Source: Patiriisocius sp047731265 (lineage in GTDB: Bacteria; Bacteroidota; Bacteroidia; Flavobacteriales; Flavobacteriaceae). From it: 64,000 nucleotides of DNA. The stretch lies in the NCBI RefSeq assembly GCF_047731265.1, contig NZ_CP159835.1, positions 2,666,001 through 2,730,000 of the forward strand. Direction: 5' to 3'. Positions 37,061-46,237 of the stretch are shown piece after piece. Numbering within the stretch: position 1 is the first letter of the stretch; every line of letters begins with the position of its first letter. The position numbers were made by a program, and so were the translations under genes. Under the pieces are notes generated by a model. The model searched no databases. It was not told where the DNA came from and worked only from the letters and a program-made list of their open reading frames with translations.

Positions 37061-40000
37061 TTAGTTTAATTTAAAAGTCTTTGTTTCCTTAAACTCTGGA
37101 ATGGTAATCTGTCGCATTTTAGTTGTATATCCAACCCATTCCTTACTAAAAAAGGTATTTGTTGTGGTGAGCACTTCTTGAAGCTCATCTTTGGCTTGTT
37201 GCATTAACGTACGTTCTGTTTGTGTGAGGCCGTTTGGGCGACTACCGCTGTACCAGTTTGCAGTGCTAATGCGATTCATCACCGTAACTTCTGGATTGCG
37301 AGTGATGCCTTGACGCTTGTCTTCTTTTCCTATATATATTGCGATTAATTCATCAATTTTCTTCACGATATCTTTGCCTTCCTTCAATTGATCTTTGTAT
37401 TTCTTCTTGTCTTTATCGGCATCTTTTTTAAGGTTTTTATTAAAGTCTTCAACTGCCTTTTTACTTTCTACTAATTGTTTTACAGCATCTGCAGCAATCT
37501 TTGTCATTGATTGAATGTCTTTGGATGCAATGTAGGTTTCGTTAATTGCTTTCTGCGGAATATCAAGCCTTGGATCACTTTCCACTTTTATCATTGTTTC
37601 AGAAACGACTCCGTCGTTTGATATTTCAATTTTATAAGTCCCAGGTTTTACCGAAGTTCCACCAGGCTCATTTTTCCTTTCCCTAATTTTTCTCGAAGGT
37701 CCATCTACACCAGCTTCATCCATATTCCATCGCCATTTATAAATTCCAGAGCTGTCTGGTATTTTACGTTTCAGTGTTCTAATCAATCTGTTTCCATCAA
37801 AAATTTTCATATAAATGGAATCTTTTGAAGGTCCAGTAATGTCAGTTTCTTCTACATCCTCATTTTCATTTTCAGAATCGTCATCTTCCTTATCATCAAT
37901 ATCTTCTTGCGTACTGAGGGGGGGCGAAGTGAACCAATACGATATTTGAGCACCAAAATCACGATTCTCACCATTGTACAATGCATCGCCACCAAAACGG
38001 CTACCTGTGGGTTGTTGATATGCCGCTTGATAGGCAGTAGGAGGAGAGAATACTTTTAGCTTCTCCTTAATGATGGTCTTGTCTTTAGCAATTTCTCGTA
38101 AGGGTCTAATGTCATCCAAAACCCAAGCTGCGCGACCAAAAGTTCCTATAACTAAATCGTGTTCGCGTTCTTGAATTACTAAATCTTTCACCGATACTGT
38201 TGGGAAACCATTGGTGAATTTTGTCCAAGTAAAGCCTGTATTTATGGTGTAATATAGTCCGTCGTCTGTCCCCAAAAAGAGTAAATTCTTCTCCACAGGA
38301 TCTTCAACAATACACAAAGCATAACTTTCGGTATCTTTTTGATTTACAATTCTACTCCACGATAAACCGTAGTCTACAGTTCTGTAAGCGTAGGGTTTAT
38401 AATCAAAGCGCCTGTAGTTATTTGCAACTAACAGCGCGCCTCCTTTTATTTTATTACTGGCTTTAATCTGAGTAATCCAACTCCCCTTGGGAAGTCCTGG
38501 TAATTTTGAGATTTCTTTCCAATCACCCCCATCATTTTTTGTCACAAATACGCGACCGTCATCACTACCGGTATATAGAACTCCCTTTTCAACAGGAGAA
38601 GGTTCTATTACTAAAATAGTAGTGAAATTTTCGGCTCCAGTGGCATCCATAGTAAGCCCACCGCTTTCTCCTTGCTTTTGTTTTTCAGGATCGTTGGTTG
38701 TTAAATCTCCTGAGATGACCTTCCAGGTTAGCCCTTTGTCTATTGATTTGTGGACAAACTGACTTCCGAAATAAATCGTATTATTGTCAAAAGGGTCAAT
38801 ATTAATCGCACTGTTCCAATTAAATCTAAGTTTTATGTTCGCATCTGGGTGGGTAGGTTTTACAGTGTAGTTATTCCCCGTAATCCAATCATATCTACTC
38901 ACAAATCCCTGCTGACTCATACTCCAACCATAGCGGCTATCATCGCGGTCTGGAACGACGTCAAAACCATCACCAAAGCTTATTTCCTGCCAATAACTGT
39001 TTCTAATTCCTTGCGCTTTCCAAACATACGCAGGACCTCTCCAGCTTCCATTATCCTGCATCCCCCCATATACATTATACGGGTACTCGTTGTCTACATT
39101 TATATGATAAAACTGTGCAACAGGTAAATTTCCTATAAAGCGCCACGTTTTTCCGCCATCGTGTGTAATGTTTAATCCTCCATCATTTCCATCCATCATA
39201 AAACTTCCGTCTTTTGGGTGAATCCACCAGGCGTGGTGGTCTGGGTGTACCCCGTTTTCAACACCATATGCTGGCATTAATTGCTCAAAGTTTTTACCTC
39301 CATCTTCAGAAACATTCACGTAGGTAAATACAGAGAATACACGGTTTTCATTTTGAGGGTCTACATAAATATCGCTGTAATAAAAGGGGCGATTCCCAAT
39401 ATCATCTTTATCATTTATTTTTTTCCAAGTAAAACCACCGTCTTCAGATTTGTAGAGTGCGTTCTTTTTTGCCTCAATCAAAGCATAGATTATATTAGGC
39501 TTGTTTGGCGCTATGGAGAGTCCTATTCTCCCTAATTCACCTTTTGGAAGCCCATCTTTATTGGTGCGTTCTTCCCAAGTATCCCCGCCGTCGTGCGTGA
39601 TGAATAATCCTGAACCTTCGCCACCAGATTTAAAAAACCAAGGATCCCGTTTGTGTTCCCACATGGCTGCGATTAGTTTGTTTGGGTTCGTTGGATCCAT
39701 CACCATATCTGCAACACCCGTTTTTTTATTCTGGAATAAAACCTGCTTCCAAGTTACACCGCCGTCGGTTGTTTTATAAACACCTCGTTCTTCATGAATT
39801 CCCCAAGGGGAACCAATAGCACCAGCGTAAACTACATTTGGATTTGTTGGATCAATTAGGATTTTATGAATATGGCGTGTTTTTTCTAGTCCCATTGATT
39901 TCCAAGTACGACCTGCATCTAGTGATTTATAAACACCAAAACCTCCATTTAAGCTATTACGAGGATTCCCTTCACCTGTTCCTACCCAAATAACCGATGG

Positions 40001-40264
40001 ATTTGATTGCTGAATAGCAACCGCTCCAATAGAGGCCGTTTTTTCATTATCAAAAACAGGATTCCATTTTATCCCACCACTGGTGGACTTCCACACCCCA
40101 CCCGAAGCTGTCCCTACATACATTACATTGGTATCCTCGGTTACAACGTCAATAGCAGTTACACGACCAGACATTCCTCCAGGACCAATGTTTCTGGGTT
40201 TTAGTTCGTTTAGTAATTCATTTGTTAATTCTTGTGCCGAAATGGTTAAAGACAGGCACAGCAA
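37061..40264 (-). CDS. Large exported BNR/VPS10-like beta-propeller protein, start possibly frameshifted
   Basis: A 1067-residue protein consisting of repeated BNR/sortilin (VPS10)-like blades: SGGVWKSTSGGIKWNPVFDN, GVYKSLDAGRTWKSMGLE, YKTTDGGVTWKQV, TNKDG, YKSEDGGFTWKKI, followed by a C-terminal helical part (KQLVESKKAVEDFNKNLKKD). Such proteins are exported and often paired with peptidases, here with the S9 enzyme 11 bases downstream. The open frame begins TTG-CTG inside the signal peptide. Just upstream, ATG at 40287 followed by six A would restore a normal signal (MKKTRFPFLLCLSLTISAQ) if the run had seven A, so either a -1 frameshift disrupts the start or there is a read error. The functional role is unknown. 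Confidence 0.82.
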   Translation of the reverse strand: MLCLSLTISAQELTNELLNELKPRNIGPGGMSGRVTAIDVVTEDTNVMYVGTASGGVWKSTSGGIKWNPVFDNEKTASIGAVAIQQSNPSVIWVGTGEGNPRNSLNGGFGVYKSLDAGRTWKSMGLEKTRHIHKILIDPTNPNVVYAGAIGSPWGIHEERGVYKTTDGGVTWKQVLFQNKKTGVADMVMDPTNPNKLIAAMWEHKRDPWFFKSGGEGSGLFITHDGGDTWEERTNKDGLPKGELGRIGLSIAPNKPNIIYALIEAKKNALYKSEDGGFTWKKINDKDDIGNRPFYYSDIYVDPQNENRVFSVFTYVNVSEDGGKNFEQLMPAYGVENGVHPDHHAWWIHPKDGSFMMDGNDGGLNITHDGGKTWRFIGNLPVAQFYHINVDNEYPYNVYGGMQDNGSWRGPAYVWKAQGIRNSYWQEISFGDGFDVVPDRDDSRYGWSMSQQGFVSRYDWITGNNYTVKPTHPDANIKLRFNWNSAINIDPFDNNTIYFGSQFVHKSIDKGLTWKVISGDLTTNDPEKQKQGESGGLTMDATGAENFTTILVIEPSPVEKGVLYTGSDDGRVFVTKNDGGDWKEISKLPGLPKGSWITQIKASNKIKGGALLVANNYRRFDYKPYAYRTVDYGLSWSRIVNQKDTESYALCIVEDPVEKNLLFLGTDDGLYYTINTGFTWTKFTNGFPTVSVKDLVIQEREHDLVIGTFGRAAWVLDDIRPLREIAKDKTIIKEKLKVFSPPTAYQAAYQQPTGSRFGGDALYNGENRDFGAQISYWFTSPPLSTQEDIDDKEDDDSENENEDVEETDITGPSKDSIYMKIFDGNRLIRTLKRKIPDSSGIYKWRWNMDEAGVDGPSRKIRERKNEPGGTSVKPGTYKIEISNDGVVSETMIKVESDPRLDIPQKAINETYIASKDIQSMTKIAADAVKQLVESKKAVEDFNKNLKKDADKDKKKYKDQLKEGKDIVKKIDELIAIYIGKEDKRQGITRNPEVTVMNRISTANWYSGSRPNGLTQTERTLMQQAKDELQEVLTTTNTFFSKEWVGYTTKMRQITIPEFKETKTFKLN

Positions 40265-40287
40265 AAAAGGAAACCTAGTTTTTTCAT

Positions 40288-40635
40288 ATTTATGAACTTA
40301 TTAAGAAGTAGCTTTTATTATTTAGTTTTACAGAAATACCTCTAACATTTCTATAACGCTCCCCTCAAGAGGGAGCTTTTTTTTACTCCTTCCCCTTGAG
40401 GGGCAGGACGGGATGTTTGGATTATGATTAAATCTTAAGTTTTAAATAATAGTATTTAGAACAAAGGAAATTCAATTTTTGCTTAAAGATAAAAAATCTA
40501 GCAGATACCTAGAAAAAAAATAGTTAAGCTTAAGTTATATCTTAGTGATATGATTGGAAAATGATCAGTATAACTTTAATATCAGTTTAACTATTTGTCT
40601 TTTTTATTAAACAAACTTTATAGTAATTTTATACC
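40288..40635. repeat. Intergenic region with paired palindromes
   Basis: Between the divergent BNR and VWA genes lie two GC-rich palindromes: GCTCCC (40358-40363) pairing with GGGAGC (40371-40376) and followed by eight T, and CCCCTTGAGGGG (40392-40403). They belong to the dispersed CCCCTT-AGGGG family seen elsewhere in the window. No gene is visible; the region also must carry both promoters. Confidence 0.6.
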
Positions 40636-41781
40636 ATGAAGAAAACGCCAAATCGCAGCGGTTTTATTTTTACCAAACATACCCCCAAAGAACAATCTAT
40701 TTTTGAAAGACTTTTTGAAGTTTTTCAGGAACTGATAACTCATACTTCGGGAGATTTTGATGAAGCCATAGATTGGCTAAGACAATTGGATAAAGAATAT
40801 GAGCTCACTACGGAAGAATATACCATTGATGATTTTATTCAAGAATTAAAAGACCGAGGCTTTATCAGGGAAGAATTTTTGCCGGACGGAAAAGGTGGAG
40901 ATAAAGGCGACGGTAAAGGAGAAATCTCCATTACTGAAAAATTGGAACGTGCACTTAGAAAACGTGCCTTAGAGCAAATCTTCGGAAAGCTAAAACGAAG
41001 TGGGCAGGGAAATCACAAAACGAAATACGTTGGAAGCGGGGATGAGCAATCTGGCGACTTTAGAGGTTACCAGTTTGGGGATGCTTTGGATCAAATTTCT
41101 ATGACCGAAAGTATTAAGAATGCTCAAATAAACAACGGAATAGGAGACTTCCGCTTGACAGAAAAGGATCTTGTGGTCGAAGAATCGATGCACAAATCTC
41201 AAATGAGCACAGTATTGATGATTGACATTAGTCATTCTATGATTTTATATGGTGAAGATAGAATCACCCCAGCAAAGAAAGTTGCAATGGCTTTGGCTGA
41301 GTTAATTACCACCAGATACCCAAAAGACACACTCGATATTTTAGTTTTTGGCAACGATGCTTGGCCCATTAAAATTAAAGATTTACCCTATTTAACAGTA
41401 GGACCATATCATACAAATACCGTGGCGGGATTACAATTGGCAATGGATATGTTGCGGAGAAAGCGAAATACAAACAAACAGATTTTTATGATTACCGATG
41501 GTAAACCGAGTTGTTTGCGTTTGCCAGATGGCAGGTATTATAAAAATAGTAATGGATTGGACGACTACATCGTTAACAAGTGTTATATGATGGCGGCACA
41601 AGCTAGAAAGTTGCACATTCCTATTACTACCTTTATGATTGCTAGCGACCCGTATTTGCAACAATTTATAGATGCGTTTACCGAAGCAAATCAAGGAAAG
41701 GCCTTTTATACAGGTCTTCAAGGATTGGGAGAAATGATTTTTAAAGATTACGAGAATAATAGGAAGAGTAAATTAAGGTGA
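40636..41781 (+). CDS. VWA domain protein, MoxR partner
   Basis: A 381-residue cytoplasmic protein. The N-terminal 170 residues are helical and charged (a glycine-rich linker DGKGGDKGDGKGE near 95-107). Residues about 190-370 form a von Willebrand A domain with the metal-ion adhesion site DISHS (Asp197), the threonine in TVAGLQ and the aspartate in ITDGKPS. VWA proteins of this kind work with MoxR-type AAA+ ATPases as chaperone-like pairs; the ATPase gene follows at 42231, separated by a decayed insertion. Substrate unknown. Confidence 0.87.
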   Translation: MKKTPNRSGFIFTKHTPKEQSIFERLFEVFQELITHTSGDFDEAIDWLRQLDKEYELTTEEYTIDDFIQELKDRGFIREEFLPDGKGGDKGDGKGEISITEKLERALRKRALEQIFGKLKRSGQGNHKTKYVGSGDEQSGDFRGYQFGDALDQISMTESIKNAQINNGIGDFRLTEKDLVVEESMHKSQMSTVLMIDISHSMILYGEDRITPAKKVAMALAELITTRYPKDTLDILVFGNDAWPIKIKDLPYLTVGPYHTNTVAGLQLAMDMLRRKRNTNKQIFMITDGKPSCLRLPDGRYYKNSNGLDDYIVNKCYMMAAQARKLHIPITTFMIASDPYLQQFIDAFTEANQGKAFYTGLQGLGEMIFKDYENNRKSKLR

Positions 41782-41815
41782 TGAGAACAAAGAGAAAAGA
41801 TTAAGACTAATCATT

Positions 41816-42200
41816 TTGCTCATTGAAAGAGTAAAAGAAAAGAGACCTAATTATAAAAATGTAGAGATTTGGAAAATAGCACTTGAAATTGCTTATTTTA
41901 ATTCTTACATTTTGGAATCATTTCCTAAAAAGGGGCAATATAATTTGACTTCTCAAATAAGCAGATGTTCTATATCTATCACAAGTAATGTTACAGCGGG
42001 TTTAGTAAGAACAAATAAAAGTTTTAGTCACTTTATAGATATTTTTCTAGGTTCTTCTTTTGAGTTAAGCACACAAATTATAATTGCAAAACATAAAAAT
42101 ATATTTCAGAACAAACGTTTAATGAACTAGAGGATATAATTGAAAAGTGGCAAAGAATGAGAACAAGTTTTCAGGACAGTTTCGAAGCATACCATCTTTG
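41816..42200 (+). pseudogene. Four-helix bundle (23S rRNA intervening-sequence type) protein, decayed
   Basis: The translation reads RPNYKNVEIWKIALEIAYFN, QISRCSISITSNVTAGLVRT and SFSHFIDIFLGSSFELSTQI, which is the S23/four-helix bundle family; the usual SNIAEGxxR motif has drifted to SNVTAGLVR. No ATG start is left (only TTG at 41816), and a frameshift near 42100 separates the last helix (FNELEDIIEKWQRMRTSFQD). The flanks contain the inverted repeat AAAGAGAAAAGA (41789-41800) and TCTTTTCTCTTT (42202-42213). It interrupts the VWA-MoxR operon and is non-functional. Confidence 0.8.
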
Positions 42201-42230
42201 TTCTTTTCTCTTTTTTCTAAAAATGAAACT

Positions 42231-43694
42231 ATGGATAATAAAAATATAAAAACATTCGGCGAATTAAAAGCAGCTGGCTACGAGTACAAAACAATTAAGG
42301 AAGAGTTGCGTCGTAACTTACTTCAAAAAATGATCAAGAAGGAGGCTATTTTTGAAGGGATCCACGGCTATGAGTATACGGTAATTCCTGAGTTGGAACG
42401 CGCTATATTATCAAAACATAATATTAATTTATTAGGTTTAAGAGGCCAAGCTAAAACGAGACTCGCTCGCCAAATGGTAACGTTGTTGGACGCGTATATA
42501 CCTATGATTAAAGGGAGTGAAATTAATGATGATCCTTTCAAGCCTATATCGAGATATGCTCAAAATATTCTAGAAGAAAAAGGAGATGACACCCCTATAA
42601 GTTGGTTGCATAGGGATATGCGTTTTTCTGAAAAGTTAGCGACCCCAGATGTGACCGTTGCAGATTTAATTGGAGATGTAGACCCTATAAAAGCTGCGAA
42701 TCTAAAATTAAGTTATGCAGATGATCGTGTCATCCATTTTGGGATGATACCGCGCGCTAATCGCTGTATCTTTGTGATAAATGAATTGCCAGATTTACAA
42801 GCACGTATTCAAGTTGCTTTGTTTAATATACTGCAAGAAGGCGATGTTCAAATTAGAGGTTTTGCTTTGCGATTGCCTTTAGATATTCAGTTTGTATTTA
42901 CCGCGAATCCAGAAGATTATACCAATCGGGGTAGTATTGTAACACCATTGAAAGATAGAATAGGATCTCAAATACTTACACACTATCCTAAAACTTTAGA
43001 AATAGCAAGGACGATTACACAACAAGAAACAGAGGAAGCAGCGAAGGAAACGTCAAACGTTTATGTTCCTGAATTGGCAAAGGACATTCTAGAACAAATA
43101 AGCTTTGAAGCGAGAGAAAGCGAATTTATTGATGCAAAAAGTGGGGTGAGTGCTCGTTTGAGTATTACCGCATTTCAAAACTTATTGAGCACTGCTGAAC
43201 GACGAGGACTGCTCAATGGAAATCCAGAAACTGCAGTACGTTTAAGTGATTTCTTGGGAGTAATTCCGGCAATTACAGGAAAATTAGAACTGGTGTATGA
43301 AGGAGAACAAGAAGGTGCAAACGAAGTGGCCAAACAATTAATTGCAGATGCCGTAAAGACTCAGTTTTTAAATTACTTTCCTAAGATTGAAAAACTTCAG
43401 AAAGCTGGTGATGAAGATCCATATGAAGATGTCGTAAGTTGGTTCTTTGAACAGAGTAGCTTTGAGTTATTGGATACTTTGGATGATAATGAGTACCAGT
43501 TGCAACTAGATCGTATTGAGCCTCTTGATGATTTGATTCATAAATATGCACCAGAAATTTCTAATGATGATATTCCGTTTTTTAAAGAATTTATACTTTG
43601 GGCATTGGTTGAAATGAAAAAATTAAGTAAATATAACTTAACGGATGGGCTTCGATTTAAAGATGTTTATGGGGGCTATATTAGCGGATTGTAA
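42231..43694 (+). CDS. MoxR-type AAA+ ATPase
   Basis: A 487-residue AAA+ ATPase. Walker A reads LLGLRGQAKTRLAR (about residues 67-80), Walker B region CIFVINELPDLQARIQVALF, the sensor 1/arginine-finger region FTANPEDYTNRG and PLKDRIGSQI, followed by a winged C-terminal part. The true start is the ATG at 42231; upstream in-frame codons belong to the decayed insertion. MoxR ATPases pair with VWA proteins (encoded just upstream) to remodel or load cofactors into client proteins; the client is unknown. The 3' end of this gene has a degenerate second copy at 44185-44310. Confidence 0.9.
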   Translation: MDNKNIKTFGELKAAGYEYKTIKEELRRNLLQKMIKKEAIFEGIHGYEYTVIPELERAILSKHNINLLGLRGQAKTRLARQMVTLLDAYIPMIKGSEINDDPFKPISRYAQNILEEKGDDTPISWLHRDMRFSEKLATPDVTVADLIGDVDPIKAANLKLSYADDRVIHFGMIPRANRCIFVINELPDLQARIQVALFNILQEGDVQIRGFALRLPLDIQFVFTANPEDYTNRGSIVTPLKDRIGSQILTHYPKTLEIARTITQQETEEAAKETSNVYVPELAKDILEQISFEARESEFIDAKSGVSARLSITAFQNLLSTAERRGLLNGNPETAVRLSDFLGVIPAITGKLELVYEGEQEGANEVAKQLIADAVKTQFLNYFPKIEKLQKAGDEDPYEDVVSWFFEQSSFELLDTLDDNEYQLQLDRIEPLDDLIHKYAPEISNDDIPFFKEFILWALVEMKKLSKYNLTDGLRFKDVYGGYISGL

Positions 43695-43770
43695 TTTTCT
43701 AAACTTTATTTTATTTTATTTTTAATTTAAAAAAAAATCACAAAATATTTTAGATCATTCATTTGAAATT

Positions 43771-43804
43771 TTAAAGCCTAGCAACGTATTGCTAGGCTTT
43801 TTAA
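43771..43804 (+). terminator. Intrinsic terminator
   Basis: AAAGCCTAGCAA pairs with TTGCTAGGCTTT followed by T residues, about 80 bases after the MoxR stop. A near-identical hairpin follows the WG-repeat gene at 45309. Confidence 0.85.
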
Positions 43805-43866
43805 CTTTATTCGATGAACGTGCTGTATTTGTTTCAAAGGCAAAAGAGTTTTTAATCATAATAACC

Positions 43867-44205
43867 TTAATTTGATATTCTTAGAACTTGTGAAACTGAA
43901 CCGACGATTCTTATTGAGTCTCTATATTCACACACAAACATTCCTAATTGGTCTCCAGTACTAAAACGCCCAACGCTAATATGTGTAAAAGATGTCCAAT
44001 CATTTGAAGTTGTTTTGGTTTGTACTCCTTGCTTCAAAAACCAAGGGCCATCAATAATAGTTTTGTGATTGCCAAAACCAAATTGTGCAACAGCAAGAAT
44101 CCTGTCATTTGTTCAGAAAGCACCTGTTATTTGAAAAATTCCATCACTTGGTATTGTTATGTTGCCTGCAACTGCATGAGCACTTGATGTTTCTTATAAT
44201 GACAT
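43867..44205 (-). pseudogene. Relic of a beta-sandwich-type gene
   Basis: A minus-strand frame ends at 43867 (SQVLRISN then TAA) and reads back through about 110 codons with two nonsense codons (TAA and TGA): ITIPSDGIFQITGAF, LAVAQFGFGNHKTIIDGPW, WTSFTHISVGRFSTGDQLGM. The alternating hydrophobic pattern resembles C1q/TNF-like beta-sandwich domains, but I cannot name the family with confidence. No start is identifiable. It lies between the moxR terminator and a degraded copy of the moxR 3' end, so it probably arrived by an insertion/duplication event. Confidence 0.6.
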
Positions 44206-44310
44206 TCCATCTTTTAAAAAAAATTATACTTTGGGTATTGGTTGAAATGAAAAACCAAGAAAGTATAGCTTAAGGAACGGGCTTCTATTTGAAGATGTTT
44301 GTGATGAGAA
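44185..44310 (+). repeat. Degenerate duplicate of the moxR 3' end
   Basis: This stretch repeats 43563-43680, the last codons of the MoxR gene, with substitutions: both contain TTATACTTTGGG, ATTGGTTGAAATGAAAAA and GGGCTTC.ATTT.AAGATGTTT. The copy has stops and no upstream coding context. Together with the original it brackets the relic gene at 43867-44205 as an imperfect direct repeat. Confidence 0.85.
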
Positions 44311-44460
44311 TATTACTGAATTACAGGAATTATTTTTTTCAACAAACATTTTTGTTGTAAGTCTAAAAAGTTAATAAAAAGTTAAAATTAACATATTAAC
44401 GTTGTTAAATGTCACTTTATAGCTTATTATTGTACTTCATCGATAACTAAAAATTTTAAA

Positions 44461-45258
44461 ATGAAAAAAACATCAATTACTTTAGCTTGCCTTGTTGTAA
44501 TATTAACATCTGTTAATGCTCAAGAAAATTATTTTATTACCGAATCTGAAGGACATTTTGGAGTTCTTGATGACCTTGGTCACGAATTAGTTGCTCCTAA
44601 ATATGACGATATTGAACCCTACGGGAAATTAAAAGCAAATTGGGCTAAAGTTACTTATGAAGGAAAACTTGGTCTTATAGATGAATCCGGAACGGAGTTT
44701 TTAAAGACCAATCTCGATAATATTGGTGCTTTTGGTGAGTACCAGAATGATTTGGTAATTATTACAAAAAATGGAAAACAAGGTATTTTAACTAAGGAGG
44801 GTAGAGTACTTATTCAACCTATCTATGAAGAAATTAACAAATTTGATTTAAAAATCAAAGATTTGGCAGAAGTAAAAATAGATGGTAAGTATGGCTTTAT
44901 TGATAGACAAGGGGTATTAGCAATTGAAGCAGTGTATGACAAAGTAGGCAACTTTGGGACCTTTAATAAACAATGGATTGATGTAGAAATAAATGGTAAA
45001 ATAGGGTTTTTAGATAGAGATCAAAAAGTAGTTATATCTCCACGATACGATGCTGTTGAACAATTCGATTTAAGAAATAAAAAATGGGCGCTGGTAAAAA
45101 TTGACAAGCTTTATGGTTTTATTGATAGCGAAGGACAGGAGATCGTTAAAGTTGCTTTTGATAATATACAGCCTTTAGATGAAATTTATAAAAATAAAGA
45201 TATAACGATTATTAATAAGTCAAGTAATGTTGTTAATACTATCAATGATGGAGATTAA
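44461..45258 (+). CDS. WG repeat exported protein
   Basis: A 265-residue protein with signal peptide (MKKTSITLACLVVILTSVNAQ) followed by about six WG beta repeats of roughly 37 residues: GHFGVLDDLGHELVAPKYDD, LGLIDESGTEFL, QGILTKEGRVLIQPIYEE, YGFIDRQGVLAIEAVYDKV, IGFLDRDQKVVISPRYDAV, YGFIDSEGQEIVKVAFDN. WG repeats form an open beta array likely used for binding; function unknown. Own terminator at 45309. Confidence 0.88.
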   Translation: MKKTSITLACLVVILTSVNAQENYFITESEGHFGVLDDLGHELVAPKYDDIEPYGKLKANWAKVTYEGKLGLIDESGTEFLKTNLDNIGAFGEYQNDLVIITKNGKQGILTKEGRVLIQPIYEEINKFDLKIKDLAEVKIDGKYGFIDRQGVLAIEAVYDKVGNFGTFNKQWIDVEINGKIGFLDRDQKVVISPRYDAVEQFDLRNKKWALVKIDKLYGFIDSEGQEIVKVAFDNIQPLDEIYKNKDITIINKSSNVVNTINDGD

Positions 45259-45308
45259 GTGAAATTTAATTTTCAGATTTGAAAAGTTTTTCATGATTTA
45301 TTTAAAAT

Positions 45309-45346
45309 ATAAAAGCCTAGCAATTTATTGCTAGGCTTTTATATTT
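45309..45346 (+). terminator. Intrinsic terminator
   Basis: AAAAGCCTAGCAA pairs with TTGCTAGGCTTTT; it follows the WG-repeat gene by about 50 bases and is nearly the same hairpin as at 43771. Confidence 0.85.
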
Positions 45347-45406
45347 TATCCTTTCAACAACCTTTATTTGTTGCAAAAACAAGGGCCGCCCTTAAAGTGT
45401 AACTAT

Positions 45407-46156
45407 TCAAAATATTTCTAGACTTGCTTTTATAAATAAAACAAGGCCACTAAGTACCATTATAGTAATCAACCAGCGTCTAAATGTAATTTTACTCATT
45501 CTCTTTAATAGCACTTTTCCTATTAAATTACCCACTATGGCGCCTAATCCCATAGCACCTCCCAACCACCAAATTTCGGCTGTCAACAAACCAAAAAAAG
45601 TATAGCTTCCTATTTGAGCAATACCTAAAAAGAAGGATTGTGCTGCTTTTGTTCCTAAGAGTGCTTCTTTATCAATGCCAGCATTTAACAAAAATGGGTT
45701 TAAAATAGGCCCCATACCGCCCGTTAGCGTTCCAATAATTGCAATGAAAAAGCCTAATGGAATAAAGTACCATAAACGCATTGGAAAAGAACGTTCCTTT
45801 TTACCAAAACGATATTGAAAAATCGTGCTGATTAAAAATACCGCTACTATAATCTGAACCCAAGCAATTTTGATTTCAGCAAAGAACCATCCGGCAACTA
45901 ATGCGCCCAACATTGCAGATGGAACATAATACCAAAACACTTTCCAAGAAATGTCTTTCCAGAATAGTAGAATTCTAGTAGGGCGACTTATGAAGGTACC
46001 AATGTTTATAACAGGAGCCGTTTTAGAAACACCAATCAAGAAATTTAGTATTGGAATTTGTAGTAAAGCCCCACCTCCGCCACTTATTGTAGAAAGTGTA
46101 AAAGCAGAAGCACCTAAAAAAAACAGTGCACTTAATATATAAAGAGAAGGCTCCAT
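45407..46156 (-). CDS. TSUP family (TauE/SafE) membrane permease
   Basis: A 249-residue integral membrane protein with about eight hydrophobic helices. Family marks are the first-half repeat STISGGGGALLQIPILNFLI and the second-half repeat IGTLTGGMGPILNPFLLNAG, with the glycine-rich proline motif typical of TSUP (sulfite/organosulfonate) exporters. The family moves sulfur-containing anions or small organic acids; the substrate cannot be read from sequence. Monocistronic. Confidence 0.88.
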   Translation of the reverse strand: MEPSLYILSALFFLGASAFTLSTISGGGGALLQIPILNFLIGVSKTAPVINIGTFISRPTRILLFWKDISWKVFWYYVPSAMLGALVAGWFFAEIKIAWVQIIVAVFLISTIFQYRFGKKERSFPMRLWYFIPLGFFIAIIGTLTGGMGPILNPFLLNAGIDKEALLGTKAAQSFFLGIAQIGSYTFFGLLTAEIWWLGGAMGLGAIVGNLIGKVLLKRMSKITFRRWLITIMVLSGLVLFIKASLEIF

Positions 46157-46181
46157 AATTGTAAATATAATTACTAAACAT

Positions 46182-46212
46182 AAAAAACCTCGAAGTAAAC
46201 TCTTACTTCGAG
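46182..46212 (-). terminator. Intrinsic terminator of the LysM pseudogene
   Basis: CTCGAAGTAA (46189-46198) pairs with TTACTTCGAG (46203-46212); on the minus strand it is followed by a U-rich tail. It lies just downstream of the broken LysM gene, so the ancestral gene was a complete transcription unit. Confidence 0.75.
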
Positions 46213-46237
46213 ATTAAATTATTTATTGGATAGAATT

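Noticed and set aside
38487..39127. Long open frames on the plus strand opposite the BNR protein gene.
   Set aside because: They are antisense to well conserved propeller blades; composition follows from the coding strand.
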